Of a stretch of 64,000 bases of DNA, positions 16,363 to 25,028 are shown piece after piece. The notes under the pieces are model-generated. The model was not told the origin of the DNA. It searched no databases and saw only the letters and a list, made by a program, of their open reading frames with translations. Location of the stretch: NCBI GenBank assembly GCA_015056175.1, contig SVGT01000003.1, positions 1-64,000 of the forward strand. Reading direction: 5' to 3'. How positions within the stretch are numbered: position 1 is the stretch's first letter; each line of letters begins with the position of its first letter. A program made the position numbers and the translations under genes. This stretch comes from Clostridiales bacterium (GTDB taxonomy: Bacteria; Bacillota; Clostridia; Christensenellales; Aristaeellaceae).

Positions 16363-17079
16363 ATGGAAAACGTAGTGTACATTCTGCTGGCGGCATTTTT
16401 ATCCGGCGTCATCGGCACAGGCCTGGGCGGCCTGATGGGCGTCATGTTCCCCCGTATTTCCCCGCTTTCCCTCAAGCGCATGCTCAGCGCAACAGCAGGG
16501 CTCATGCTGGCTATCGTCTGCTTTGAACTGCTGCCCGAAAGCATGGAGGGAAGCATGCTGTGGGGCTCCGTCGGCCTGATCGCCGGCATCATGGGCATGC
16601 TGCTGCTTTCGCCCCTGGTCCGCGAGGATAACGAAAAGCTGCGGACGGGCAAGCTGGTGGGCGCGGGCATCGCGCTGCACAATTTTCCCGAAGGTCTGGC
16701 CATCGGCGCCGGCATGGCAGGCTCGGGTCTGCTGGGCGCGACCCTGGCGCTGACCATCGCCCTCCACGATATCCCCGAGGGCGTGGCCATGGCGCTGCCC
16801 CTGCGCGAGGGCGGCACGGGCCGCAAAAAAGCGGTACTGGCCGCCGTGATCAGCGGCATTCCCACCGTACTTGGCGCGGCTGTGGGCATTTTCCTGGGCG
16901 GCGTAAGCCAGGGCGCGCTGGCATTCAGCCTGGGCCTTGCGGGCGGCGCCATGCTGGAAGTGACCTGCTGCCAATTGCTCCCCGAAAGCACGGAAAAAAA
17001 GACGGGCGGCAGCCTGATGGCCGGCTTGCTCTTTGGCGCAGCCATCTGCTTTTTTCTGCACGGAAACCTGCATCATTAA
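16363..17079 (+). CDS. ZIP-family divalent metal transporter
   Basis: 238 aa with about eight membrane segments. The two metal-site helices carry the ZIP signatures HNFPEGLAIGAGM and ALHDIPEGVAMALPL. A glycine-rich first segment (GTGLGGLMGVMFPR) is typical of bacterial ZupT/GufA-like members. Members move Zn, Mn or Fe into the cytoplasm; the exact metal is not readable. No metalloregulator box was recognised in the promoter. Monocistronic, with its own terminator. Confidence 0.93.
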   Translation: MENVVYILLAAFLSGVIGTGLGGLMGVMFPRISPLSLKRMLSATAGLMLAIVCFELLPESMEGSMLWGSVGLIAGIMGMLLLSPLVREDNEKLRTGKLVGAGIALHNFPEGLAIGAGMAGSGLLGATLALTIALHDIPEGVAMALPLREGGTGRKKAVLAAVISGIPTVLGAAVGIFLGGVSQGALAFSLGLAGGAMLEVTCCQLLPESTEKKTGGSLMAGLLFGAAICFFLHGNLHH

Positions 17080-17092
17080 CCCATCCGGGGAA

Positions 17093-17120
17093 GAGAGACG
17101 CATAAGCGTCTCTTTTTTTT
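17093..17120 (+). terminator. Terminator after ZIP transporter
   Basis: GAGACGC-ataa-GCGTCTC followed by eight T. Confidence 0.9.
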
Positions 17121-17162
17121 GACGCCGGACGCACCCAGCGGCTTCCGGCGGCAGCAAACAGA

Positions 17163-17200
17163 AAAGGAAAAAGGCTCCGCCATATGGCAGAGCCTTTTTT
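17163..17200 (-). terminator. Terminator after F420-ligase-like gene
   Basis: Minus strand AAGGCTCTGCC-atat-GGCGGAGCCTT followed by TTTCCTTTTC. Confidence 0.8.
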
Positions 17201-17228
17201 CGCCCGCATGCAGCGGGACGGAAACACA

Positions 17229-17975
17229 TCAGTTTTCGGGACGGATCAGGATGAGAGGGGTCAGTTCGTCGCCCTGACCGGAGGGATTGTCGCGCATGGC
17301 GTCCTGGATCTGCTCGTCGGTGAGGGGGAAGTTATGACACTTGCCCAATTGATCCTGCTGGATGTCGTTGGCGTCCATCAGCACCACGGGGATGCCGGTT
17401 TTCTTTTCCAGTTCATCGCACAGTTCCACAGGGTTTTCCGGGTTGATCAGCGCCAGCTGCTTGTACACGTCAAAGCTGGAGCGGAAGTAGAAGCCGTCGA
17501 TGCCGCCCACGCCCTTGCCGCACACCTTGTAAAACACGCCGCGGATGCCAAAGGGCTTGGTCAGCGCAGAGCAGACCACGGCCAGCAGCACCCGGGGCAG
17601 ACCGCACAGGTCGATGACCAATTGCAGCTTGTAGGGCTCGTGCATGCCGACGCCGGTATGGTTGATTGCGGCAAAGCGCCACAGGAAATTGGCCCAGAAG
17701 CCGGGCTTTACTTCATCGCGGGTGCGCACGCTTTCCACGCACATGCACATCACCTTGGCGCCGAAGGACAGCATATCGCCCTCCCGGTAGATGGGGCGCA
17801 CATACTTTTCCACAAGTTCTGCCTGATCCTCGCCGCGCTGCACAAAGTGGGTCTGGATGGCCAGACGGCGGTACTTGCGGCCGTCGCGGCCCTCCACCAC
17901 GCCGCGGTCAAAATAGGTAACGCCGTTTTCCTCGCGGCGCTGTTCTTCCAGGTTACGGGACGGAATGATGCCCAT
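17229..17975 (-). CDS. CofE-like F420-0:L-glutamate ligase domain protein
   Basis: 248 aa from the ATG at 17975; the track start (GTG) is itself the GGAGGAG ribosome binding site. Begins MGIIPSRNLEEQ, then IQTHFVQRGEDQAELVEKYVRP and EGDMLSFGAKV (metal/GTP site region of the CofE fold), FYKVCGKGVGGIDGF, and a C-terminal DNPSGQGDELTPLILIR. In methanogens and actinobacteria CofE/FbiB adds glutamates to F420. This group of Firmicute homologues occurs without other F420 genes and none are seen here, so the substrate is probably different; a glutamyl-type ligase reaction is inference. Confidence 0.82.
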   Translation of the reverse strand: MGIIPSRNLEEQRREENGVTYFDRGVVEGRDGRKYRRLAIQTHFVQRGEDQAELVEKYVRPIYREGDMLSFGAKVMCMCVESVRTRDEVKPGFWANFLWRFAAINHTGVGMHEPYKLQLVIDLCGLPRVLLAVVCSALTKPFGIRGVFYKVCGKGVGGIDGFYFRSSFDVYKQLALINPENPVELCDELEKKTGIPVVLMDANDIQQDQLGKCHNFPLTDEQIQDAMRDNPSGQGDELTPLILIRPEN

Positions 17976-18052
17976 TACGTTCTCCTCCACGGGCCAAATG
18001 GCCCCTTTCTTCCTTAGGATTACCCTATTCTACAACGGTTTATACGGCCTTG

Positions 18053-19204
18053 TCAATCAATCGAGGGAGGATCATCCTCTCCCCGCAGTTCTTTTTCCCT
18101 GTTTCGGATATTGTCCCGCAATGTTTTCAGCGACGCTTCCCCCAGCTCCCTGACAAGGCGCAGCACAGCGTCCTTGTGCTCCCTGTCCAGCGTGCTCATT
18201 TTCCGCACGATCTGGGGCAGCGCAGCAAAGAACGCCGCCGGCGCATCGCCGATCACCCGGGCCTCCATGCCGGAAAAGGTATCAAACACCGTTTCCAGAA
18301 ATTCCCTGCGCTGGCTTTCGTCCAGCTCCTCCAGCCACCTCCTGACCACGGCGCTCATATATTCGCTGTAGGGGGTCATGCGGGAAGAGCGCAGCAGCTC
18401 CTTCCCCTGTACCTGCCAGGAGTAGGCGTCGTGCTGCAAAATGCCCAGTGCTTTGGAATCGATGATGTGGTACTGCTGCTCATGCTCCAAGAGCCTGCCT
18501 ACGATGGAGCTTTCCGGCAGCATGACGGAGAGCTTCGTGCGGATTTTTTCATAGCCCATGGACTCAATCAGCCCCTTGGAAAAGCCGGGGCCGTCCAGGT
18601 TGCAGATGCGCAATATTTTTTCCTGCACATCGTCCGGCGCATCTGCCGCCGCAAACACCGCCAGGTTTCCGCCCTTGCTGTGGCCTGTCAGGATGATTTT
18701 GCCGTTTAATTGGGGCGCCAGATGCGCCAGATATTCCGCCGCCTTCTTCTGCGCCGGGATGGGATCGGATAGCGCCATGAGCAAATCCTCCTTCCAGCCG
18801 GCGATGGAATCGTCGGTACCCCGGAAGGCGATCACATAAAGGCCCTTTTGCACCTCCATGCACAGCGCCGCAAACTGGCTTTCCGCGCTGAGCTCATCCG
18901 CATAGGCCGTCAGGCGCATTTCCCCAAACCGCCGGGATTGGGCGCACAATTCCAGCAGGCGCTTGTTGTTTTTCCACATAAAGGCGTGCTGATGGATGCG
19001 CCCGCCGTCGGGATCGTACTCCAATAGCCTCTGCGCCGCCGCCCGGAGCGTGACAAAGTGAGGATACATCTTGACACCCGGCACAAAGGGCCCGAAGGAC
19101 ACGTATGCCAGTTGGGACAAAAGCAGATCATCCACCTCGTTCAGCGGTGATTGCTCAAAGCTCAGGTCGCCCCGCCAGAGCACATAATCGTGCAAATTGC
19201 CCAC
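18053..19204 (-). CDS. Mbeg1-like (DUF2974) alpha/beta hydrolase
   Basis: 383 aa. Conserved start NLHDYVLWRGDLSFEQSPLNEVDDLLLSQLAYV, then GLYVIAFRGTDDSIAGWKED and the lipase-type nucleophile elbow ILTGHSKGGNLA, followed by NLDGPGFSKG. DUF2974 proteins resemble class 3 lipases with a catalytic Ser in GHSKGG; the substrate is unknown and no signal peptide is visible, so it acts in the cytoplasm. The 33-bp gap from the CotH gene upstream suggests co-transcription with it. Confidence 0.88.
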   Translation of the reverse strand: MGNLHDYVLWRGDLSFEQSPLNEVDDLLLSQLAYVSFGPFVPGVKMYPHFVTLRAAAQRLLEYDPDGGRIHQHAFMWKNNKRLLELCAQSRRFGEMRLTAYADELSAESQFAALCMEVQKGLYVIAFRGTDDSIAGWKEDLLMALSDPIPAQKKAAEYLAHLAPQLNGKIILTGHSKGGNLAVFAAADAPDDVQEKILRICNLDGPGFSKGLIESMGYEKIRTKLSVMLPESSIVGRLLEHEQQYHIIDSKALGILQHDAYSWQVQGKELLRSSRMTPYSEYMSAVVRRWLEELDESQRREFLETVFDTFSGMEARVIGDAPAAFFAALPQIVRKMSTLDREHKDAVLRLVRELGEASLKTLRDNIRNREKELRGEDDPPSID

Positions 19205-19237
19205 CTTGATTCACCTCCTGTTCACAGGGATGGGGGA

Positions 19238-21223
19238 TCAATCCTCCAGCACATTCTGCTCGTCCAGCAATTGCTGCACCGGGCCAAAGTAGGTTTCCAC
19301 CTCGCTGTCCGTCAGCTTCATTCGCTTGGCCAGCATGGAGACGATTTTTCTGGGCCGCACGCGGGCGTAATACTTCACCGCATCCACGTTCTGCCGCCAT
19401 TCCTTCATGGTCAGGTACGGCCAGCGCTCGTTCTGCCGGGGGAGCAATTCCTCCAGCACCTGTTCCCAGGGCTCAAACTTGCTTTCCACATAGGGCCACA
19501 GGAAGCTGCTTTCCAGAATTTCCGCAAAGCGGCGCAGGAACTTGTCCTTCATTTCGGGGACGGCAAGCAGCGCGTTCAGCGGCTCATGGCGGAAGGCCTG
19601 GATGGGCCTATCCACGTCCTTGATATAATTTTCAAGGGGCGCAGGGTCCAGGGACAAAAAGCCCGCCTCCACGTCAAAGAGCAGATACTTCCACTTGCCG
19701 CCCGGCACCCGGTACACGCGCACGTTGGTAATATCGTAATTGCCGGTGATAATCTCAAAGGCGGCGTGGGTAAAGAGGCTGTCCACGTCCAGATTGTCCA
19801 ACACGTACTTGAGATTATCCCCTTCGTTCAGATCCTCCGTTTTGCAGAAATCGCACAGCTCAAGCCAATCCTCATTGCTGCCGTTTTGCACATAGGCGTC
19901 CGAGCCCGTGCGGGCCAGGATATCGATATGATCCACCGTTTCCTCATCGGTGTAGGGCACATTTTCCCATGCGGCCACAAAATGCTTGTTGATCTTTTCC
20001 CGCAGGTTATAGTGTCCCCAGTATTCGCCGTTGATGTACACCTGGATGGGCCGCGCATCCTGATAGATGATGTCCAGCTTTTCCGCAAGGGAGGTAAAGA
20101 CCACGTCCCTCAGGCGAGTGGAGAAGGCGTCCGAATTGGTGGAGCGCAGCAGGATGGATTTGTAGCTGTCGTAATCCCGGTTGGGGAAAGGGTTAAAGTA
20201 GAACCGGTCTTCGCCAAAGGCGTTGCGGGCATAGAGCGCAATGGATTTTTGCGAGTTCTGCCTGGCGCTGTGGCCGGATGCGGTAAAGGTGCCCATCTGG
20301 TTGATCAGGCACAAACCGTTTTCGTCAAAGTATTCGATGTGGACGGGATATTCCCATTCCTTTTCGTAATTGGGCGTACTGCCCGTGCCCTTGACCAGCG
20401 CGCCGGTCTTCTGGTTGAACAGATACTTGTTGTCCGTAGTCAGACTGACCACCGCAACGGGGGAAGGATCGCTGATAAAATAGGTGGCCGCCGATGTCTT
20501 AGAGGGCACCTTGTTTTCCTCAAAGGCGATGACGCGAAGGGCGCTTGTTTCCGTGATCACAAGCCCTTCTTCCGGGAACAAAGCGCTTTCCTCATCCGGC
20601 GTTTCGCCGCTTAGGGTGTAGCGCAGAATCTGTCCTTCTTTTCCCGCCGCCGTGACGGTCACGCTTTCCTCATAAAAGCCGCCTGCAGTCCGGATGACAG
20701 GTTCGTCCGCGCGGGCTGCATACACCCTGTCCTCATTCTTTTTGCCGGGGGTCTGCTCAGCAAAAAAGCCCGTTTCACCGTTTTTCGTCACGCCGTAGGA
20801 AATATTGCCGTACTGCTCGGGGAAGGAAAAACGCTGCACCAGAGCGCCTTCACTGTCAGTCAAAACCACGTCGTCCCCGGAGAAGGAGAGCTTGAAATTG
20901 GCGTAGTACTCGCCGTTTTTGCCCTTGTCCATGTCCTCGCCCGTGCAGTAGACGATGAGGCTTTCGCCGCCCTTGAGGCGGACGCCCTCGGGAAACTGCC
21001 ACTTTTTCGGCTTATCCACATTGTCGCTCAGGTACCACAAGCTCATGTCCACGGCGGATTTTCCCGGATTGGTGATCTCCACCCAGTCGTAGGCATGGCC
21101 GTTTTTGTAGGTGCCGTTTGAGGCCATCACCTCGGACACATAGGGCATATCCTCCGCAAATACAGGCACACCCTGTGCCAGCGCGCACAGAATAAGCAAA
21201 CAGGCAACGATCCTTTTCATCAT
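19238..21223 (-). CDS. Exported lamin-tail / CotH-kinase family protein
   Basis: 661 aa. Signal peptide (MMKRIVACLLILCALAQGVPVFA), then a lamin-tail domain at about 28-125 (VSEVMASNG, YDWVEITNPGKSAVDMSLWYLSDN), a chitobiase-like beta-sandwich at about 175-250 (ILRYTLSGETPD), and a CotH domain (GHSARQNSQKSIALYARNAFG, LLRSTNSDAFSTRLRD, YINGEYWGHYNLREKIN, NYDITNVRVYR, LFDVEAGF). CotH proteins are atypical secreted kinases that phosphorylate spore-coat proteins in Bacillus; the LTD-CotH form here is common in Clostridia and its substrate is unknown. A phosphate-transfer role is inferred from the family only. Confidence 0.88.
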   Translation of the reverse strand: MMKRIVACLLILCALAQGVPVFAEDMPYVSEVMASNGTYKNGHAYDWVEITNPGKSAVDMSLWYLSDNVDKPKKWQFPEGVRLKGGESLIVYCTGEDMDKGKNGEYYANFKLSFSGDDVVLTDSEGALVQRFSFPEQYGNISYGVTKNGETGFFAEQTPGKKNEDRVYAARADEPVIRTAGGFYEESVTVTAAGKEGQILRYTLSGETPDEESALFPEEGLVITETSALRVIAFEENKVPSKTSAATYFISDPSPVAVVSLTTDNKYLFNQKTGALVKGTGSTPNYEKEWEYPVHIEYFDENGLCLINQMGTFTASGHSARQNSQKSIALYARNAFGEDRFYFNPFPNRDYDSYKSILLRSTNSDAFSTRLRDVVFTSLAEKLDIIYQDARPIQVYINGEYWGHYNLREKINKHFVAAWENVPYTDEETVDHIDILARTGSDAYVQNGSNEDWLELCDFCKTEDLNEGDNLKYVLDNLDVDSLFTHAAFEIITGNYDITNVRVYRVPGGKWKYLLFDVEAGFLSLDPAPLENYIKDVDRPIQAFRHEPLNALLAVPEMKDKFLRRFAEILESSFLWPYVESKFEPWEQVLEELLPRQNERWPYLTMKEWRQNVDAVKYYARVRPRKIVSMLAKRMKLTDSEVETYFGPVQQLLDEQNVLED

Positions 21224-21235
21224 ACAGCTTCCTCT

Positions 21236-21526
21236 TTACAGATACCGTTCGTTGACGCTCTTTTTGGCGTCGGGATCGATGTACTCCACCTCCATGCGGT
21301 CAAAGGGCACATCCTCCATAAAATGCTCGCGCAAAAAGCGGGTCTGGGAAAACTCCTCCCAATCCCGTTCGTGACGGGGCAGCACCATAGGCCGCGTCAC
21401 ATCCAGCTTGTGGCAGGCTTCGTCCAGCGCCTCCTGCCAGTCCATCGCCTCACAGGGCTGTGTAATATCCTTCATGATGCGGGTGCGCTTCATCAGCCTG
21501 ACCCAGATGCCGCCTGCCAAATGCAT
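21236..21526 (-). CDS. Small conserved hypothetical protein
   Basis: About 96 aa. The track start (TTG, 21541) precedes the AAAGGAG site; the ATG at 21526 is 3 bases after it and a TTG at 21520 is 9 bases after it, so the real N-terminus is probably MHLAGGIWVRLMKR or (TTG) MAGGIWVRLMKR. No membrane segment; the acidic C-terminal half reads FDRMEVEYIDPDAKKS. I believe this is a conserved clostridial family of unknown role. It follows rsmE by about 25 bp and precedes the CotH gene by 12 bp, so it is probably in the same transcript. Confidence 0.65.
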   Translation of the reverse strand: MHLAGGIWVRLMKRTRIMKDITQPCEAMDWQEALDEACHKLDVTRPMVLPRHERDWEEFSQTRFLREHFMEDVPFDRMEVEYIDPDAKKSVNERYL

Positions 21527-21550
21527 GCACTCCTTTTGCAAATCTAAGCT

Positions 21551-22273
21551 TTATTCCATATTGCCGCTCAGCGCCATGATGCCGATGACGGCGGCCAGGC
21601 CTGCCGTTTCCGTGCGGAAAATGCGCGGGCCAAGCGTAACGCACCGGGCGCCGGCTTCCGTCATGGCGTCCACATCCTCCTTTGCCATGCCGCCCTCAGG
21701 GCCGATGACGATAGCAATATCCTCGGGGAACGCGCCGCTTTTTTCATACAGGGTTTTCAGCCCGTTGCCCTCCTGATCCTCCCAGGGCACCAGCGCCAGC
21801 TCGTGCTCCCCCAGGCGCTGCAAAAGCTGCTTGAGGGTAATGGGGCTTCCGATCTGGGGGCAATGGGCGCGGAAGCTTTGCTTGGCTGCCTCCTGGGCGA
21901 TGCGCTGGGCGCGCTGCACCTTTTTGTCCACGTCTTTCCCGTCCCATTTACTGACGCACCGGGGCATGCTGATGGGCACGATGGCGTGCACGCCTGCCTC
22001 GGTGCATTTTTGCACGATATAGTCCATCTTATCCCCCTTGGGGATGCCCTGATACAGCGTGATGCGGATATTGCTTTCGGTGGTGGGCACTTCCTCCAGA
22101 AGAGGGAGTTCCCCCTCGGACGCAAAGGCCGACTGATACAGTTTGCCCTCCAGGATCAGCGTGATGCTCTCGCCCTCGCGCAGGCGCAGCACGCTTTTCG
22201 CATGGTGCATTTCGTCCCTGTCCAGCACGGCATGGCCGCCGTCTGACCCCCTCACAGCATAAAAACGGGGCAT
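21551..22273 (-). CDS. rsmE: 16S rRNA m3U1498 methyltransferase RsmE
   Basis: 240 aa. N-terminal PUA-like domain (MPRFYAVRGSDGGHAVLDRDEMHHAKSVLRLREGE) and a C-terminal SPOUT knot with IAIVIGPEGGMAKEDVDAMTEAGA, LGPRIFRTETAGLAAVIGI, and QKCTEAGVHAIVPISMPRCVSKW, all RsmE hallmarks. It methylates U1498 in the decoding centre of 16S rRNA using SAM. First gene of a minus-strand cluster running into the hypothetical, CotH and Mbeg1 genes. Confidence 0.96.
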   Translation of the reverse strand: MPRFYAVRGSDGGHAVLDRDEMHHAKSVLRLREGESITLILEGKLYQSAFASEGELPLLEEVPTTESNIRITLYQGIPKGDKMDYIVQKCTEAGVHAIVPISMPRCVSKWDGKDVDKKVQRAQRIAQEAAKQSFRAHCPQIGSPITLKQLLQRLGEHELALVPWEDQEGNGLKTLYEKSGAFPEDIAIVIGPEGGMAKEDVDAMTEAGARCVTLGPRIFRTETAGLAAVIGIMALSGNME

Positions 22274-22437
22274 AAAAAACCTCCTCGCGGGAAAAATATT
22301 TTTTCCACTCCCCTTATTTTAGCAGAAAAAACACCCGTTGAAAAGAGGCCGCACCTACCACCCATTGGGGTAGAGGGACAAATCCATGCGCAAGATATGC
22401 CATTCAACAAAATTATGCGAAATTATTTGAAAAACGC

Positions 22438-22466
22438 TTGCATTTTGGATTTTCACGTGCTATAAT
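22438..22466 (+). promoter_or_regulatory. Promoter for rpsT
   Basis: TTGCAT, 17-bp spacer, TATAAT, about 45 bp before the start. Confidence 0.7.
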
Positions 22467-22512
22467 AACCAATGCTTGTCTGAGCAAAGCATTTACCAGG
22501 AGGTGAAGGAAG

Positions 22513-22782
22513 TTGCCTAATATTAAGTCCGCCATGAAGCGCGTGAAGGTTTCCGAAAAGAAGAATCTGCGGAATCGTATGGTGAAATCTGGTGTAAAGA
22601 CCGCTGTGAAGAAGTACTACGCGGCCCTGAACGAGGGCGTTGCCCCCGCCAGCGCGCAGCTGAGCGCCACCACCTCCGCTATCGATAAAGCGGCTGCCAA
22701 GGGTGTTATGCACAAGAATACCGCCAACCGTAAGAAGGCGCGTATGGCCCTGGCTCTGCAGAAGGCTTCTGCCAACGTGTAA
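22513..22782 (+). CDS. rpsT: 30S ribosomal protein S20
   Basis: 89 aa, TTG start behind AGGAGGTGAAGGAAG. PNIKSAMKRVKVSEKKNLRN and GVMHKNTANRKKARMALAL are the standard S20 helices that bind 16S rRNA. A TTG start for rpsT is common in Firmicutes, and S20 can autoregulate through start-codon choice in other bacteria. Own promoter and terminator. Confidence 0.97.
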   Translation: MPNIKSAMKRVKVSEKKNLRNRMVKSGVKTAVKKYYAALNEGVAPASAQLSATTSAIDKAAAKGVMHKNTANRKKARMALALQKASANV

Positions 22783-22810
22783 TCTTTAACGGCTTCTGAG
22801 CCGAACAAAA

Positions 22811-22838
22811 CCTCCGCGGATCATCCGCGGGGGTTTTT
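22811..22838 (+). terminator. Terminator after rpsT
   Basis: CCTCCGCGGAT-c-ATCCGCGGGGG followed by TTTTTG. Confidence 0.85.
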
Positions 22839-22912
22839 GTATTCCGTGGGTTTTGTATGCCGGAAGCGCTCTTGCCGCACAAAAAGAGACGGCTTTGCGG
22901 CCGTCCCCTGAT

Positions 22913-23728
22913 TTATTCTTCTTCCCGTTTGTTGTACCTGGGGCCCAGATTGCTGTAGCGGCGGGTGATCCACTTGCAGATGCCGTCAAGGCCCGGATAG
23001 ATCATGCGCTCGGAAATGTTGATGTAGTCCAGTTTATCCCGGATTTCCAGCTTGATCTCATGGGGGATCACGATGCGCTTGAAGCACCCTTCCTCCACCG
23101 TTAGATCGCTCAGCTTGGTTTCCGCCCTGCTGCACACGGAGAACAGCGCGTACTGGTTGGCAATGCGGTTGACGGCGCTGGCCGGCTCAAAGAACAGGGC
23201 AAAGGGCGCGTCCTCCTCCTCCATTTCCCGAAGCACGTCAAAATCCCTGCACAGCGTATCCATCATTTCCATGGTGAAGATGTTGCCGCGCTCTTTTTTC
23301 AGCGTGTTCTTGAAGGCGTCGGGCAGCTGGGCGTTCACCTTATCGATATCCGCGCACCAGATGATGCCGTCCTTATCGTACAGTTCCTGATCCTCGGTGG
23401 CAAAGTGGGCGGCCACCAAGGGAGAATAGGTCCAGTCCAGCAATCTCGTAGGCAGACCAAACTGCTGCGCCATGGCAAGCAATTGCCAGAAGCTCTGCAC
23501 GCCCCGCAGATCCGCATAGCCGTACTTGCGGAAGGAGCGCAGCATTTGCCTTTCCAGCGACAGATCATGGGCGCAGGCGCGGTGTAGAGAATGGGAAAGC
23601 CCCCAGGTTTCCACCGCCATGCCCCTGTACACGCAGTTGGTGCGGTAGCGCATGATGCTCTCGTCCCATACGCCGTCAAAGATCTCTCTTTGCAGATCAT
23701 CCCAGGAATGGACTACCACTTCGCGCAT
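22913..23728 (-). CDS. FRG domain protein
   Basis: 271 aa from the ATG at 23728 (MREVVVHSWDDLQREIF). The upstream ATG (23761) lies only 3 bp past the -10 and would be outside the transcript. The FRG domain is seen in NCVYRGMAVETWGLSHSLHRA, QHYG-like AMAQQFGLPTRLLDWTYSPLVAAHFAT, followed by a C-terminal segment RIVIPHEIKLEIRDKLDYINI. FRG proteins are of unknown activity, scattered in genomic islands and phages. No partner gene here; the gene stands alone between rpsT and DUF2232, with its own promoter. Confidence 0.87.
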   Translation of the reverse strand: MREVVVHSWDDLQREIFDGVWDESIMRYRTNCVYRGMAVETWGLSHSLHRACAHDLSLERQMLRSFRKYGYADLRGVQSFWQLLAMAQQFGLPTRLLDWTYSPLVAAHFATEDQELYDKDGIIWCADIDKVNAQLPDAFKNTLKKERGNIFTMEMMDTLCRDFDVLREMEEEDAPFALFFEPASAVNRIANQYALFSVCSRAETKLSDLTVEEGCFKRIVIPHEIKLEIRDKLDYINISERMIYPGLDGICKWITRRYSNLGPRYNKREEE

Positions 23729-23764
23729 CTCTTTGCCGCTCCTCTGCCGTGTTTTTTCCATTAA

Positions 23765-23793
23765 ATTATAAATTTTCCACTTCTCTTTGTCAA
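23765..23793 (-). promoter_or_regulatory. Promoter for FRG gene
   Basis: Minus strand consensus TTGACA, 17-bp spacer, TATAAT; predicted start near 23758 decides the downstream start codon. Confidence 0.75.
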
Positions 23794-23809
23794 TGCCGCC
23801 TCCCATCCA

Positions 23810-23839
23810 TTGACAACGCCCCTTGAAAGGGGGTAGAAT
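23810..23839 (+). promoter_or_regulatory. Promoter for DUF2232-rplI-dnaB
   Basis: TTGACA, 18-bp spacer, TAGAAT; its -35 is 16 bp from the -35 of the divergent FRG promoter. Confidence 0.65.
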
Positions 23840-23891
23840 AATCATGGAGGGGAGTAACCATACGGTTTTTTCCCATCGGAAGGAGTTTTCA

Positions 23892-25007
23892 ATGACCGCA
23901 ATACCCCTGATCGCGAACCGCAAAAAAGCCGTTGTCGGCGTACTGCTTTTTGCCCTTTTGTTTGCCGCCTGCCACACGCCTTTTTCGCTGTGGGCGCTCC
24001 TGTTTTTGTATCTGCTGGGTCCCGTCGCCCTGTGTACCATGACGCTCACCGGCGGCGTTTTGCCTGCCGCAGCAGCCGTGATCCTGTCCGGACTGGGGCT
24101 CTACCGCGCCTTTGGCGTCGGCTCCATGGTCTGCATGCTGTGCTACCTTGTGCCCACCTGGCTTTTGTTTATGGGGCTTTACATGTACAAGGTGCGCTAT
24201 ACCGTTTGCTTTGCCGCCATGATCGCCTGTCAGGTGATCACCCAGGCCGCCACGCTTCTGGTGCTCAACAGCATCGTGGGCGGCGAGCTGTTTGTCAAGG
24301 CCAGCGAAGCCATCTGCTCCCTCATTGAGTACAGCGACTTTGGCGATATGCTGCTCATCACCATGGCCCAGTACGGCCTGGTTTCCTTAAGCGGCGATCT
24401 GATGGACGGCGCCGTACTAATGACGGAACTGGGATATGTGCTGACGGATCCGGCGCGGCAGGAGCTGCTTTTGTCCCTGCGCTCCATGCTCATTACCATG
24501 CTGACGGCGCTGCTGCCCGGCATGCTCATTTCCCACAGCGTGGAAACGGCGCTGCTTTCCCACGTGTGGCCCCGCCACCGCCTGCAGCGTTTGTCTGCGC
24601 CTCCCGAGGAGCTCACCGAAATGCCGGGAGCGCCCGAGGGCGACGAAATGCCTCACATTTCCCTGTGGCACATTCCCCGTCCCTGGGGGCTGCGCATCGG
24701 CATTCTGGGCGCGGGCTACTTCCTCACCACCAGTGCAAACCCCGCCCTGTCCATGCTGGGGCAGATGTTCTTTTCCCTGTTTACCGTGGTCTTTTCCATT
24801 CAGGGCGTGGCCACCCTCAACTTTGTGCAGCACAGGCGCGGTACCTCCTATCCCTGGCGCGTGGCGCTGCCCATCGTGCTCACGCTGTTTCTCCCCAACA
24901 CCCTCACCTTCCTGGGCATCATGGATCAGATGACCAACATGCGCCAGCTGCGGCCGCCTGTCCGCCGCCCGGATGATGATACCGATCCCCGCAACGATGA
25001 ATTTTAA
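23892..25007 (+). CDS. DUF2232 (YybS-like) membrane protein
   Basis: 371 aa from the ATG at 23892 after AAGGAG. About eight membrane segments (GVLLFALLFAACHTPFSL, LFLYLLGPVALCTMTL, VCMLCYLVPTWLLFMGLYMY and others), a central loop with proline/acidic residues, and a short charged tail. DUF2232 is of unknown function, S-component-like in topology, and sits next to rplI and dnaB/C in many Firmicutes. The usual neighbour gdpP (yybT) between it and rplI is absent here. Confidence 0.8.
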   Translation: MTAIPLIANRKKAVVGVLLFALLFAACHTPFSLWALLFLYLLGPVALCTMTLTGGVLPAAAAVILSGLGLYRAFGVGSMVCMLCYLVPTWLLFMGLYMYKVRYTVCFAAMIACQVITQAATLLVLNSIVGGELFVKASEAICSLIEYSDFGDMLLITMAQYGLVSLSGDLMDGAVLMTELGYVLTDPARQELLLSLRSMLITMLTALLPGMLISHSVETALLSHVWPRHRLQRLSAPPEELTEMPGAPEGDEMPHISLWHIPRPWGLRIGILGAGYFLTTSANPALSMLGQMFFSLFTVVFSIQGVATLNFVQHRRGTSYPWRVALPIVLTLFLPNTLTFLGIMDQMTNMRQLRPPVRRPDDDTDPRNDEF

Positions 25008-25028
25008 CCTGTAAGGAGGCTATATATC

